Source: JAYRSJ01 sp041920215
GTDB taxonomy: Bacteria > Pseudomonadota > Gammaproteobacteria > Burkholderiales > Burkholderiaceae_C
Assembly: GCA_041920215.1 (NCBI GenBank)
Contig: JAYRSJ010000003.1
Coordinates: 62,001 to 126,000, forward strand
DNA: 64,000 bases
Direction of reading: 5' to 3'
Positions 8,486 through 16,445 of the stretch are shown in pieces (position 1 is the stretch's first letter; every line of letters starts with the position of its first letter). The notes beneath the pieces were generated by a model. That model saw nothing but the letters and a program-made list of their open reading frames with translations. It was not told the DNA's origin and did no database searches. The position numbers were made by a program, and so were the translations under genes.

Positions 8486-9634
8486 ATGCAAGCCCCCACA
8501 AGCGAGCAGCCGGACCCTGTCCCGGCCCAGCCCTGGTTCCGCACCGACACCGCCGCCGACGGCCGGCCGGTGCTGCGCCTGCTGGGCGCCTGGCGCATGG
8601 CCCATCTGGCCGCGATCGCCGCCGCGCTGCGAGCTGCCCCCCCGCTGGGGGTCGCGGGCATCGCGGCCGCCGAGCTGCGCGAGATCGACTCGGCCGCCGC
8701 GCTGCTGCTGCTGCGCCATCTGCAGGCCGCCGGCCTGGGCGAGCTGCCCTGGCAAGACCTGGCCCCTGCGCAGGCCCGCATCGTCGAGGGCGTGCGCCAG
8801 CATCTGGCCGGCGGCCCCCCGGTGGCGCCACCGGCACCCTGGTCGGCGCTGGCCCGGCTTGGCCAGCACAGCAGCGCGCTGGCCCAGCTGCTGCTGGGCC
8901 ATCTGAACTTTCTGGGTGCCAGCCTGCTGGCCGGGCTGGACCTGCTGCGCGGCCGCCAGCGCCTGCGCCTGCGCGAGCTGACGGTGCAGATCGAGCAGAC
9001 CGGCCTGATGGCGATACCGGTGGTGGCCCTGGTGACGCTCCTGATCGGCGTGGTGATCGCCTATCTGCTGGGCCTGCAGGCCGAGAAGTACGGCGCCAAC
9101 ATCTTCGTCGTCGACGGGGTCGCGATCGGCGCCACCCGCGAGTTCGCGCCCATCATCGTCGCGGTCATCGTGGCCGGCCGCTCCGGCGCGGCCTTCACCG
9201 CCCAGCTCGGCGCGATGCGCCTGACCGAGGAGATCGACGCGATCAAGACCCTGGGCCTGGCGCCCATGCAGGTGCTGGTGCTGCCGCGGGTGCTAGCCCT
9301 GATGCTGACGCTGCCCCTGCTGGTCTTCGTCGGCGATGTGATGAGCATCCTTGGCGCGATGGCGATTGCCGAACCGATGCTGGACATCACGCCGGCCGGT
9401 TTTCTGGCCCGGCTGCGCGAATCGCTGGCGCTGCGCCATGTCTGGGTGGGGCTGATCAAGGCGCCGGTGTTCGCCCTCTTCATCGCCATCATCGGCGTGC
9501 GCATGGGCATGACGGTGGGCCGCGACACCCGGGCCGTGGGTGCGGCCACCACCTCCACCGTGGTGCAGAGCATCGTCGCGGTGATCCTGGCGGACGCCGG
9601 CTTCGCCGTGCTGCTGCAGGCCCTGGGCTGGTGA
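8486..9634 (+). CDS. mlaE: MlaE-type ABC transporter permease with N-terminal STAS-like domain
   Basis: A 382-residue inner-membrane permease of the YrbE/MlaE family, acting in phospholipid or hydrophobic-substrate transport between membranes. Residues about 10-110 form a soluble STAS/MlaB-like domain. The rest is the permease, with VVALVTLLIGVVIAYLLGLQ, the conserved FTAQLGAMRLTEEIDAIKTL block (about 233-252) and KAPVFALFIAIIGVRMG near the end. Fusion of the MlaB-like domain to the permease replaces a separate mlaB gene. Starts at 8486 (used here) and 8471 are both possible. The gene heads a four-gene set with mlaF, mlaD and a lipoprotein. Confidence 0.85.
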   Translation: MQAPTSEQPDPVPAQPWFRTDTAADGRPVLRLLGAWRMAHLAAIAAALRAAPPLGVAGIAAAELREIDSAAALLLLRHLQAAGLGELPWQDLAPAQARIVEGVRQHLAGGPPVAPPAPWSALARLGQHSSALAQLLLGHLNFLGASLLAGLDLLRGRQRLRLRELTVQIEQTGLMAIPVVALVTLLIGVVIAYLLGLQAEKYGANIFVVDGVAIGATREFAPIIVAVIVAGRSGAAFTAQLGAMRLTEEIDAIKTLGLAPMQVLVLPRVLALMLTLPLLVFVGDVMSILGAMAIAEPMLDITPAGFLARLRESLALRHVWVGLIKAPVFALFIAIIGVRMGMTVGRDTRAVGAATTSTVVQSIVAVILADAGFAVLLQALGW

Positions 9635-9645
9635 GGATGGAGGCC

Positions 9646-10449
9646 ATGTCCGGCACAACAGACACCGTGATCGAGGTGCAGGACATCGTCACCCGCTTCG
9701 GTACGCAGACGGTGCACGCAGGCCTGAGCTTTGCCGTGCAGCGCGGCAGCCTGGTGGGCCTGATCGGTGCCAGCGGCACCGGCAAGTCGGTGCTGCTGCG
9801 CGAGATCATCGGCCTGCAGCGCCCTAGCAGCGGCCGGGTGGAACTGCTGGGCTGCGAGATGTGGGCCGCGGATTCGCAGGCCCAGGCGGCCCGGCTGGCC
9901 GCGGTGCGGCGGCGCTTCGGCATGATGTTCCAGGACGGCGCGCTGTTCTCTTCGCTGACGGTGGCGCAGAACATCGCGGTGCCGCTGCGCGAGCACACGG
10001 CGCTGGACGAGGGCCTGATTGCCGAGCTGGTGCAGCTGCGCCTGCACCAGGCCGGCCTGCCGCGCAGCGCCACCCACAAGCTGCCCAGCGAGCTCTCGGG
10101 CGGCATGCGCAAGCGCGCGGCCATCGCCCGCGCGATCGCGCTGGAGCCCGAGCTGCTGTTTCTGGACGAGCCCACCTCCGGCCTGGACCCGATCACCGCG
10201 CGCGGCTTTGACCGCCTGGTGCGCAGCCTGGTCGACGATCTGGGCCTGACCGTCTTTCTGGTGACCCATGATCTGGACACCCTGCTCGGCACGGTGGACC
10301 GGCTGATCGCGCTGGCCGAGGGCCGGGTGCTGGCCGATGGCACGGTGGCCGAGGTGATGGCGGTGGACAACGACTGGCTGCGCAGCTATTTCTCGGTGCG
10401 CGCCCAGCTGGCGGCAACAAGCAAGGGAGCATCCGCACATGGAAGCTGA
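9646..10449 (+). CDS. mlaF: MlaF-type ABC transporter ATP-binding protein
   Basis: A 267-residue cytoplasmic ABC ATPase of the MlaF/Ttg2A group. Walker A is GASGTGKS (about 41-48), the Q-loop is MMFQDGALF (about 92-100), the signature is ELSGGMRKRAAIARA (about 149-163, in the MlaF form LSGGM rather than LSGGQ), Walker B is LLFLDEPTSG, and the switch histidine is in LVTHDLD. It powers the adjacent permease. An ATG at 9637 would add three residues. The gene overlaps mlaD by 11 bases. Confidence 0.9.
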   Translation: MSGTTDTVIEVQDIVTRFGTQTVHAGLSFAVQRGSLVGLIGASGTGKSVLLREIIGLQRPSSGRVELLGCEMWAADSQAQAARLAAVRRRFGMMFQDGALFSSLTVAQNIAVPLREHTALDEGLIAELVQLRLHQAGLPRSATHKLPSELSGGMRKRAAIARAIALEPELLFLDEPTSGLDPITARGFDRLVRSLVDDLGLTVFLVTHDLDTLLGTVDRLIALAEGRVLADGTVAEVMAVDNDWLRSYFSVRAQLAATSKGASAHGS

Positions 10450-11428
10450 AGCACGCTATACCCGGGTCGGCCTCGCCGTCCTGCTGCTGCTGGCGGCCCT
10501 GGTGGCCGGCATGCTCTGGCTCGCCAGGGTGGGCGGCCAGGGCGACTTTCACCGCTATGCGATCCACTTCGAGCAGCAGGCGCTGGACGGGTTGGAGATA
10601 GGCGCCGATGTGAGCCTGCGCGGCATCAAGATAGGCCGGGTGGAAGACTACTCGCTGGCGGCCGACAAGTTCAACCGGGTGCGGGTCGAGGTGCGGGTGG
10701 ACCGGCGCGCGCCGGTGCTCAGCAACACGGTGGCGGTGGTCACCCGCAACTTCGTCACCGGCATCGCCGCGATCACGCTGGTGACGCCCGAGCCGCCCGG
10801 GCCGCCGCTGGTCGATGTGGCCGAGGGCGAGCGCTATCCGCTGATCAAGGAGGGCCGCTCCGATCTGGACGAGATCGCCGGCCGGGTCAACAAGGTGGGC
10901 GAGATGGCCTCGACCACGCTGGCCAATCTGAACCAGCTGCTGTCCAGCGAGAACCGTGCCGAGGCCCTGCTGGCGGTGCGCAGCCTGCGCGAGCTGGCCC
11001 AGGGCCTGAACAAGCGCCTCGTGACACTGGACCGCACGCTGACCCAGGCCGGACGCGCCGCCGAGCAGATAGGGACCGCCGCCGCGCAGCTGGGCGATGC
11101 CGGCAGCCGCATCGCCGGCAGTGCCGAGCGCAGCGCTGCCAGCCTGGACAACACGCTGGCCGAGACCCAGACCTTGGTGGCCGAGGCCCGCCAGGCCCTG
11201 CAGCAGGCCAGCCAGGCGGTGGCCACGCTGCAGACCCAGGGCGGCAGCACCGCACGCCGGCTGGAGGACGCGGCGCTCAGCGTCGACGAGCAGCTCAGCG
11301 TCGCGGTGAGCGAGCTGCGGGTGGCGATAGACGGCGCCAACCGCGTGTTCGACCGCCTGCGCGAACCGCAATCCGCCCTGCTGGGCGCCGGCAAGGCCCA
11401 GCTGGGGCCGGGGGAGAAGCAACCATGA
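10439..11428 (+). CDS. mlaD: MCE (MlaD) family lipid-binding protein
   Basis: A 329-residue periplasmic protein anchored by one N-terminal helix (about 8-30). It is followed by an MCE domain (about 39-118, with GLEIGADVSLRGIKIGRVED) and a long alanine/glutamine-rich helical region (about 140-310) likely to form a coiled coil or needle. In the family this subunit binds lipid and docks on the MlaE-MlaF core. It is longer than E. coli MlaD (about 180 residues) and resembles the long MCE proteins paired with PqiC-type lipoproteins. The stop overlaps the lipoprotein start (ATGA). Confidence 0.88.
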   Translation: MEAEARYTRVGLAVLLLLAALVAGMLWLARVGGQGDFHRYAIHFEQQALDGLEIGADVSLRGIKIGRVEDYSLAADKFNRVRVEVRVDRRAPVLSNTVAVVTRNFVTGIAAITLVTPEPPGPPLVDVAEGERYPLIKEGRSDLDEIAGRVNKVGEMASTTLANLNQLLSSENRAEALLAVRSLRELAQGLNKRLVTLDRTLTQAGRAAEQIGTAAAQLGDAGSRIAGSAERSAASLDNTLAETQTLVAEARQALQQASQAVATLQTQGGSTARRLEDAALSVDEQLSVAVSELRVAIDGANRVFDRLREPQSALLGAGKAQLGPGEKQP

Positions 11429-12141
11429 GCCGACAAGCTGGCCTCCGTTCACGCACCCAATCACGCCGCGCGGCGGGGCTTCTGCTGCTGCTGGGCCTGG
11501 CCGGCTGCGTCTCGGTCGGCAACGAGGCGGCGCTGCAGATCCACCATCGCCTGCACGACGCCGGCAGCCTGCCGCCGCGCCTGCCCCAGCCCCTGGTGGA
11601 GGCCCTGCTGATCCAGACCCTGGCCGGCGACGCGCTGGCCGACAGCCATTCCATCGCCTACACCCGGGCACCCCAGCAGTTCGCCTTCTACCAGCAATCG
11701 CAATGGCTGGAGCGTCCCTCGCGGCTGCTGAGCACGCTGGCGCAGCGGCGCCTGGAGGCGCGCGGCGTGGCCCGCGCGGTGGCTCGGCTCGGCGAGCCGC
11801 TGCGCGCCGACTGGCTGCTGACGCTGAGCCTGGAGGGCCTGCACCACGACTTTGCCCGCCCGCCCGGCCAGGGCCGGCTGCTGCTGCGGGCCGAGCTGCT
11901 GGACCGGCGCAGCCGAGCGCGCCTGGCGCAGCAGCACTTCGAGCTGGCCGCGGCCGCGCCCAGCGGCGATGCGGCCGGCGCCGCCCAGGCCCTGTCGATC
12001 GCGCTGGGACGCAGCTTCGATGCGCTGCTGCCCTGGCTGGAGGCCGAGCTGGGCCGCGCCCTGGCTGCAAGGCCCGCGCCAGACAGCTCCGATAAACTGC
12101 GGCCAGCATCCCCCAACCCCTCCAAGGTTCAGACCCCATGA
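11425..12141 (+). CDS. PqiC-like (ABC-type transport auxiliary) lipoprotein
   Basis: A 238-residue predicted lipoprotein. A basic N-terminus and hydrophobic stretch lead to lipobox GLAGC with the modified Cys at 28. The body resembles the ABC_trans_aux/PqiC family (LPPRLPQPLVEALLIQTL, then YTRAPQQFAFYQQSQWLERP at about 77-96), outer-membrane partners of MCE transport systems. The start overlaps mlaD (ATGA) and the stop overlaps the fumarase ATG (ATGA). No mlaC-type periplasmic shuttle gene is present, so this lipoprotein may provide the outer-membrane end of the path. Confidence 0.75.
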   Translation: MSRQAGLRSRTQSRRAAGLLLLLGLAGCVSVGNEAALQIHHRLHDAGSLPPRLPQPLVEALLIQTLAGDALADSHSIAYTRAPQQFAFYQQSQWLERPSRLLSTLAQRRLEARGVARAVARLGEPLRADWLLTLSLEGLHHDFARPPGQGRLLLRAELLDRRSRARLAQQHFELAAAAPSGDAAGAAQALSIALGRSFDALLPWLEAELGRALAARPAPDSSDKLRPASPNPSKVQTP

Positions 12142-13667
12142 ACACCACCACGATCAAGTACGACGACCTCGTCGAAAGCGTGGCTGCCGCCCTGCAGTAC
12201 ATCAGCTACTACCACCCGGCCGACTACATCGCCCATCTGGCCCGCGCCTATGAGCGCGAGCAGAGCGCCGCGGCCAAGGACGCGATCGCGCAGATCCTGA
12301 CGAACAGCCGTATGTGCGCCGAGGGCCGCCGCCCGATCTGCCAGGACACCGGCATCGTCAACGTCTTCCTGAAGATCGGCATGGATGTGCGCTGGGAGGG
12401 CTTCAAGGGTTCGATCCAGGAGGCCGTCGACGAGGGCGTGCGCCGCGCCTACAACCATCCGGACAACAAGCTGCGTGCCTCGGTGCTGTCCGACCCTATC
12501 TTCGAGCGCAAGAACACCCGCGACAACACGCCGGCCGTGGTCTTCATGGATGTGGTGCCGGGCAACACGGTCGATGTCACCGTCGCGGCCAAGGGCGGCG
12601 GCTCGGAGAACAAGAGCAAGGTCTATATGCTCAACCCCAGCGATTCCATCGTCGACTGGGTGCTCAAGACCGTGCCTACCATGGGCGCCGGCTGGTGCCC
12701 GCCGGGCATGCTGGGCATTGGCGTGGGCGGCACCGCCGAGAAGGCGGCCCTGCTGGCCAAAGAGTCGCTGATGGACGATATCGATATGTACGAGCTGCTG
12801 CAGCGCGGCCCGCAGAACAAGCTTGAGGAGTTGCGCATCGAGCTCTACGAGAAGGTCAATGCGCTGGGCATAGGCGCCCAGGGCCTGGGCGGCCTGACCA
12901 CGGTGCTGGACGTCAAGATCAAGACCTACCCCACCCATGCAGCGTCCAAGCCGATCGCGATGATCCCCAACTGCGCGGCCACCCGCCATGCGCATTTCGT
13001 GCTGGACGGCTCGGGCCCCAGCTATCTGACCCCGCCCAGCCTGGACCTCTGGCCCGATGTCCACTGGGCGCCGGATTACAACAAGAGCAAGCGGGTGGAC
13101 CTGAACACGCTGACGCCCGCCGAGGTGGCCAGCTGGACGCCGGGCCAGACCCTGCTGCTCAACGGCAAGATGCTGACCGGCCGCGACGCCGCCCACAAGC
13201 GCATCGCCGACATGCTGGCCAAGGGCGAGAAGCTGCCGGTGGACTTCACCAACCGGGTGATCTACTACGTGGGCCCGGTGGACCCGGTGCGCGACGAGGT
13301 GGTCGGCCCGGCCGGCCCCACCACCGCCACTCGCATGGACAAGTTCACCGAGATGATGCTGGCCCAGACCGGCCTGATCGCGATGATCGGCAAGGCCGAG
13401 CGCGGCCCGGTGGCGATCGAGGCGATCAAGCAGCACAAGAGCGCCTATCTGATGGCGGTCGGCGGCTCCGCCTATCTGGTCTCCAAGGCGATCAAGGCGG
13501 CCAAGGTGGTCGGCTTCGAGGACCTCGGCATGGAAGCCATCTACGAGTTCGATGTGGTCGATATGCCGGTGACGGTGGCGGTCGACAGCGGCGGCACCAG
13601 CGCCCACATCACCGGCCCCCGGGAATGGCAGGCCAAGATCGGCAAGATTCCGGTCGCCGTGGCCTGA
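12138..13667 (+). CDS. Fumarate hydratase, class I (iron-sulfur)
   Basis: A 509-residue class I fumarase interconverting fumarate and malate in the TCA cycle through a labile [4Fe-4S] cluster. Three cysteines are spaced as expected for cluster ligands: about 60 (NSRMCAEGRRPICQD), 187 (GAGWCPPGMLGIG) and 278 (IPNCAATRH). The C-terminal beta domain contains GRDAAHKRI and the YYVGPVDP segment. Length and domain order match the single-chain FumA/FumB form. The ATG overlaps the previous stop, but a hairpin terminator follows at 13704, so this gene ends the unit. It could have its own promoter inside the lipoprotein gene. Confidence 0.93.
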   Translation: MNTTTIKYDDLVESVAAALQYISYYHPADYIAHLARAYEREQSAAAKDAIAQILTNSRMCAEGRRPICQDTGIVNVFLKIGMDVRWEGFKGSIQEAVDEGVRRAYNHPDNKLRASVLSDPIFERKNTRDNTPAVVFMDVVPGNTVDVTVAAKGGGSENKSKVYMLNPSDSIVDWVLKTVPTMGAGWCPPGMLGIGVGGTAEKAALLAKESLMDDIDMYELLQRGPQNKLEELRIELYEKVNALGIGAQGLGGLTTVLDVKIKTYPTHAASKPIAMIPNCAATRHAHFVLDGSGPSYLTPPSLDLWPDVHWAPDYNKSKRVDLNTLTPAEVASWTPGQTLLLNGKMLTGRDAAHKRIADMLAKGEKLPVDFTNRVIYYVGPVDPVRDEVVGPAGPTTATRMDKFTEMMLAQTGLIAMIGKAERGPVAIEAIKQHKSAYLMAVGGSAYLVSKAIKAAKVVGFEDLGMEAIYEFDVVDMPVTVAVDSGGTSAHITGPREWQAKIGKIPVAVA

Positions 13668-13703
13668 GTACCGAGCCAGCTTGGGGCCTTGCCCAGCCCA
13701 GCC

Positions 13704-13728
13704 AGCCGCCTCCGGGCGGCTTTTCTTT
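13704..13728 (+). terminator. Rho-independent terminator after fumarase
   Basis: A seven-base-pair stem (AGCCGCC / GGCGGCT) with a TCCG loop is followed by TTTTCTTT, 37 bases after the fumarase stop. Confidence 0.85.
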
Positions 13729-13835
13729 ATGGATCTGTAAATTGGTTCGTAACGGCTTCAGGCACCGACAGCCAAAGTGGGTCACGGCTTGAGTTCGTAG
13801 TGAGTATGTGTCAACCGGCCCAAGGCGCGAAACCG

Positions 13836-13916
13836 GCCTAACTAGCTCGCAAGTTAAGAACTGGCCGCGGCCACTCTCTTGAAGCATCGCATCCTGCCTC
13901 AATCGAGCGGCTAGGT
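13836..13916 (-). repeat. attC-like imperfect inverted repeat at the 3' end of the orphan nuclease-like gene
   Basis: Read on the minus strand, ACCTAGC (13916-13910) contains the TAG stop of the neighbouring gene. It pairs with GTTAGGC (13842-13836), which fits the GTTRRRY core of integron attC sites. Inside these, GCTCG (13908-13904) pairs with CGAGC (13849-13845), and TTGAG pairs with a further inner segment with one wobble. The interior holds the palindrome TGGCCGCGGCCA. The 81-base size and overlap with the stop codon fit a gene cassette. The first box deviates from RYYYAAC at one base, and no second site or integrase is visible, so this is tentative. Confidence 0.35.
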
Positions 13917-14825
13917 ATCTCTCGGTCCCCAACTTCGATGTGGGAGCGAAGCGTATCGCTGAAACCATGGTCGAAACTCGGCCTCAAGCAATTGAGATGA
14001 GCGCCGCCATCCAGTGGTGCACCTCCGCTCGGTTCCGGACGCGTTCCACACTTCGGCAATGAGGCTCACCTCTGCAGCGGAGCGAAACTCATCGATCAAC
14101 GAGTACGCCCATAGCTGAGCCCTTACGTTTGCCCAAGTCCGCACTGGGACATCTGCGTCAGTGCACTTGACCTCGACAATGACGATCTCGCGCAACTGGA
14201 CGTCGTCCTCGGAATAGTCTGCGCTCCTGCGAAACACCAAATCTGGGCTGGCAGACAGTGCGCGTCCATTGATCTTCAATGCCGATATGCGGAAGTGATT
14301 CACTGCCTCGCCAGGAGCGTCAGCCCGGTGCATTCCGTCGTGGATGAGCTCCCATCGGTCACTTCGTGGAACAGGTACTCGTGACCAGCGCACACTGCTC
14401 TCAGCAGCCCGCCCCCGCAGTTGCCGTTTCCAATTCGGCTGAACGCCATGACACTCCATAAGCCACTCGGTGAACGCAGATACGCTGAAGCCTCGAAACG
14501 CTGGCACAAATTCAGGCGGTCCGGAATGAATTGGCGCTTCATGCTCAGCTGAGTGAATAGAGGTGGTGTATTTCGCAATCTCCCGCCAGCGCTGTAGATC
14601 ATCGGGGCCTCTGCTGAAACACAGCGAGTGGCTTCCTCCAGACAGAGTCTTGTGGCTCACGCCGGAGTGTGATGGAAAGTCAGTTGCCGCTGCGATCTCC
14701 AGAAACTGTGTTTCGAGGTCGCCTTGTGTCCGCGCAGACTCGGATTGGCCTACCGCGTAGCGGTTCGTATGTTCATTGCCCGAAGGGCCAGAGAACGTCC
14801 CCCGAGGAACCTGAACAGTCTTCAT
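13911..14825 (-). CDS. Orphan protein with PD-(D/E)xK (RecB/Cas4-like) nuclease motif set
   Basis: I do not recognise the family. The 304-residue product has a C-terminal half with the ordered motifs of RecB-type nucleases: Asp195 in SPDLVF, Glu218-x-Lys220 in IVIVEVK, and Gln237-x3-Tyr241 in RAQLWAYS, followed by a strand (VSLIAEVW). The N-terminal 110 residues are unlike anything I can name. The ATG at 14825 lacks a strong ribosome binding site; upstream in-frame starts run to 14990. Base composition is clearly lower in GC (about 48% in the line at 14521 versus about 72% in fumarase), indicating recent acquisition. No partner methylase or helicase gene adjoins. A restriction, defence or housekeeping nuclease role is inference. 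Confidence 0.6.
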   Translation of the reverse strand: MKTVQVPRGTFSGPSGNEHTNRYAVGQSESARTQGDLETQFLEIAAATDFPSHSGVSHKTLSGGSHSLCFSRGPDDLQRWREIAKYTTSIHSAEHEAPIHSGPPEFVPAFRGFSVSAFTEWLMECHGVQPNWKRQLRGRAAESSVRWSRVPVPRSDRWELIHDGMHRADAPGEAVNHFRISALKINGRALSASPDLVFRRSADYSEDDVQLREIVIVEVKCTDADVPVRTWANVRAQLWAYSLIDEFRSAAEVSLIAEVWNASGTERRCTTGWRRSSQLLEAEFRPWFQRYASLPHRSWGPRDT

Positions 14826-15289
14826 GTTTGCGTGGCTGGTGATAGACCACCAAATACTTGATGAAACACGACTCTTCTCCCATCGGCGCTGACAAATGGC
14901 ATCGGGGCTCAAATATGCTGGTCGGTGATAGCTGCCCTGGCCGTTACGATCCACCCGTGTCCGCCGGATGTGACTCCAGCGTCTGCACATCCTGCGCTGC
15001 CTCGGCGTCCAGCCCGAGGCGCAGGTCAGCTCCCACCTTTACGGTTGCGTCAACTTAAACGCCTGATCCCGAATCCTCTCAAGTTCTCGACTGAGCATCT
15101 GTGGCTCCTGTTGCCCCGACCTTCGGGACCATCGCGGCCACTGCGCATCCTACCTGGCTCCCCAGGCGACAAACCATCACCAATCGCGTACTGCGCTTTT
15201 GTTGGCTACTACCCTTGACGTCTGCTCCGCTGGTGACAGCCGCCCGCGTCGCGAGGCCCTAGCATCCGGGCGCAAGGAGACAAAAACTG
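14826..15289. other. Unassigned low-GC spacer upstream of adh and of the nuclease-like gene
   Basis: This 464-base stretch between two divergent genes carries no ORF that I can support. Its left part shares the lower GC of the island. The last 20 bases hold an AAGGAG ribosome binding site (about 15275) for the alcohol dehydrogenase. It must contain promoters for both neighbours, but none is obvious. Confidence 0.4.
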
Positions 15290-16312
15290 ATGACGAACGA
15301 GCCGATCCGCGCCTATGCCGCGCTGCAGCAGGGTGGCCCGCTGCAGCCCTTCAGCTTCGACCCCGGCCCCCTGGGCGATGAAGAGGTGGAGATCCGTGTC
15401 GAACACTGCGGCATCTGCCACTCCGACCTGGCCCTGATCGACAGCGAGTGGTTCGCCAGCAGCTATCCGGTGGTGCCGGGCCACGAGGTGGTGGGCGTGA
15501 TCACCGCGCTGGGCGCGCAGGCCAAGGGCCGTCAGATCGGCCAGCGAGTGGGCATAGGCTGGCATGCCGGCAGCTGCAGCCACTGCCAGTTCTGCCTGGG
15601 CGGCGAGCAAAACCTCTGCGGCCAGCGCCAGCCCACCATCGTCGGCCGCCACGGCGGTTTCGCCGAGCGGCTGCGCGCCCACTGGAGCTGGGCCGTGCCG
15701 ATACCGGCGGCACTGGATCCCGCTGCCGCCGGCCCGCTGATGTGTGGCGGCGGCACGGTCTTCCTGCCCTTCGTGCTGAATTCGGTGCAGCCCACCGAGC
15801 GGGTGGGCGTGGTGGGCATAGGCGGACTGGGCCATCTGGCGCTGAAGTTCGCGCGCGCCTGGGGTTGCGAGGTCACCGCCTTCAGCTCCTCGCCGGCCAA
15901 GCACGCGGAGGCCCTGCAGCTGGGTGCGCACCGCTGCGTCTCCAGCACCGACAGGGCCGAGCTCAAGGCCAACGCGGGCAGCCTGGATATTCTGCTCGTC
16001 TGCGCCGGCGCCAGCCTGGACTGGGATGCCCTGGTGGCCACGCTGGCGCCCAAGGGCCGTCTCCATCTGGTGGGCGTGGTGACCGACAAGATGACGCTCA
16101 GGAGCGGCTCGCTGCTGAGCTGGCAGAAAAGCCTGTCGGCCTCGCCCACGCCCTCGCCGCGCATGCTCGCCCGCATGCTGGACTTCGCGGCCCGCCACCA
16201 GATCCTGCCGCAGGTGGAGCGCTTCGCGATGCGCGATGTCAACCGCGCACTGGATCATCTGCGCAGCGGCCAGGCCCGCTACCGCATCGTGCTGGATGCC
16301 GACTTCAGCTGA
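15290..16312 (+). CDS. Zinc-dependent NAD(P) alcohol dehydrogenase, MDR superfamily
   Basis: A 340-residue cytoplasmic medium-chain dehydrogenase of the CAD/YahK-like group, oxidising alcohols or reducing aldehydes. Catalytic zinc ligands are Cys43 (HCGICHSD), His65-Glu66 (GHE) and Cys152. Structural zinc cysteines are 96, 99, 102 and 110 (CSHCQFC...C). The Rossmann motif GIGGLG is at about 176-181. The true substrate is not readable; broad aldehyde reductases such as YahK and AdhC are the closest type. It stands alone as a single-gene unit, with AAGGAG upstream of the ATG. Confidence 0.88.
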   Translation: MTNEPIRAYAALQQGGPLQPFSFDPGPLGDEEVEIRVEHCGICHSDLALIDSEWFASSYPVVPGHEVVGVITALGAQAKGRQIGQRVGIGWHAGSCSHCQFCLGGEQNLCGQRQPTIVGRHGGFAERLRAHWSWAVPIPAALDPAAAGPLMCGGGTVFLPFVLNSVQPTERVGVVGIGGLGHLALKFARAWGCEVTAFSSSPAKHAEALQLGAHRCVSSTDRAELKANAGSLDILLVCAGASLDWDALVATLAPKGRLHLVGVVTDKMTLRSGSLLSWQKSLSASPTPSPRMLARMLDFAARHQILPQVERFAMRDVNRALDHLRSGQARYRIVLDADFS

Positions 16313-16445
16313 GCCCGTCCCGCCACAGCAAGCAATTCCACCCCCTTAGGAGGGATAGAGACAAACCCCCATCCCCGGCATCATCCCGCCGCCAAGCCCC
16401 CTAGAACAGGGCGTCAACAAGAAACAGCAGGGAGGGATGGGAACC

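Noticed and set aside
12129..13607. Long open frame antisense to fumarase
   Set aside because: It mirrors the third-position GC bias of the fumarase gene, and its histidine/aspartate/glycine-rich product has no domain. It is a shadow frame.
13747..14949. Inverted decamers as true terminal inverted repeats of a transposon
   Set aside because: No transposase is present, and a 10-base inverted match over this span is roughly expected by chance. It is kept only as a weak observation.
14925..15218. 97-codon frame in the low-GC spacer
   Set aside because: Proline/leucine-rich with no ribosome binding site or recognisable motif. It could be chance in an uncharacterised spacer.
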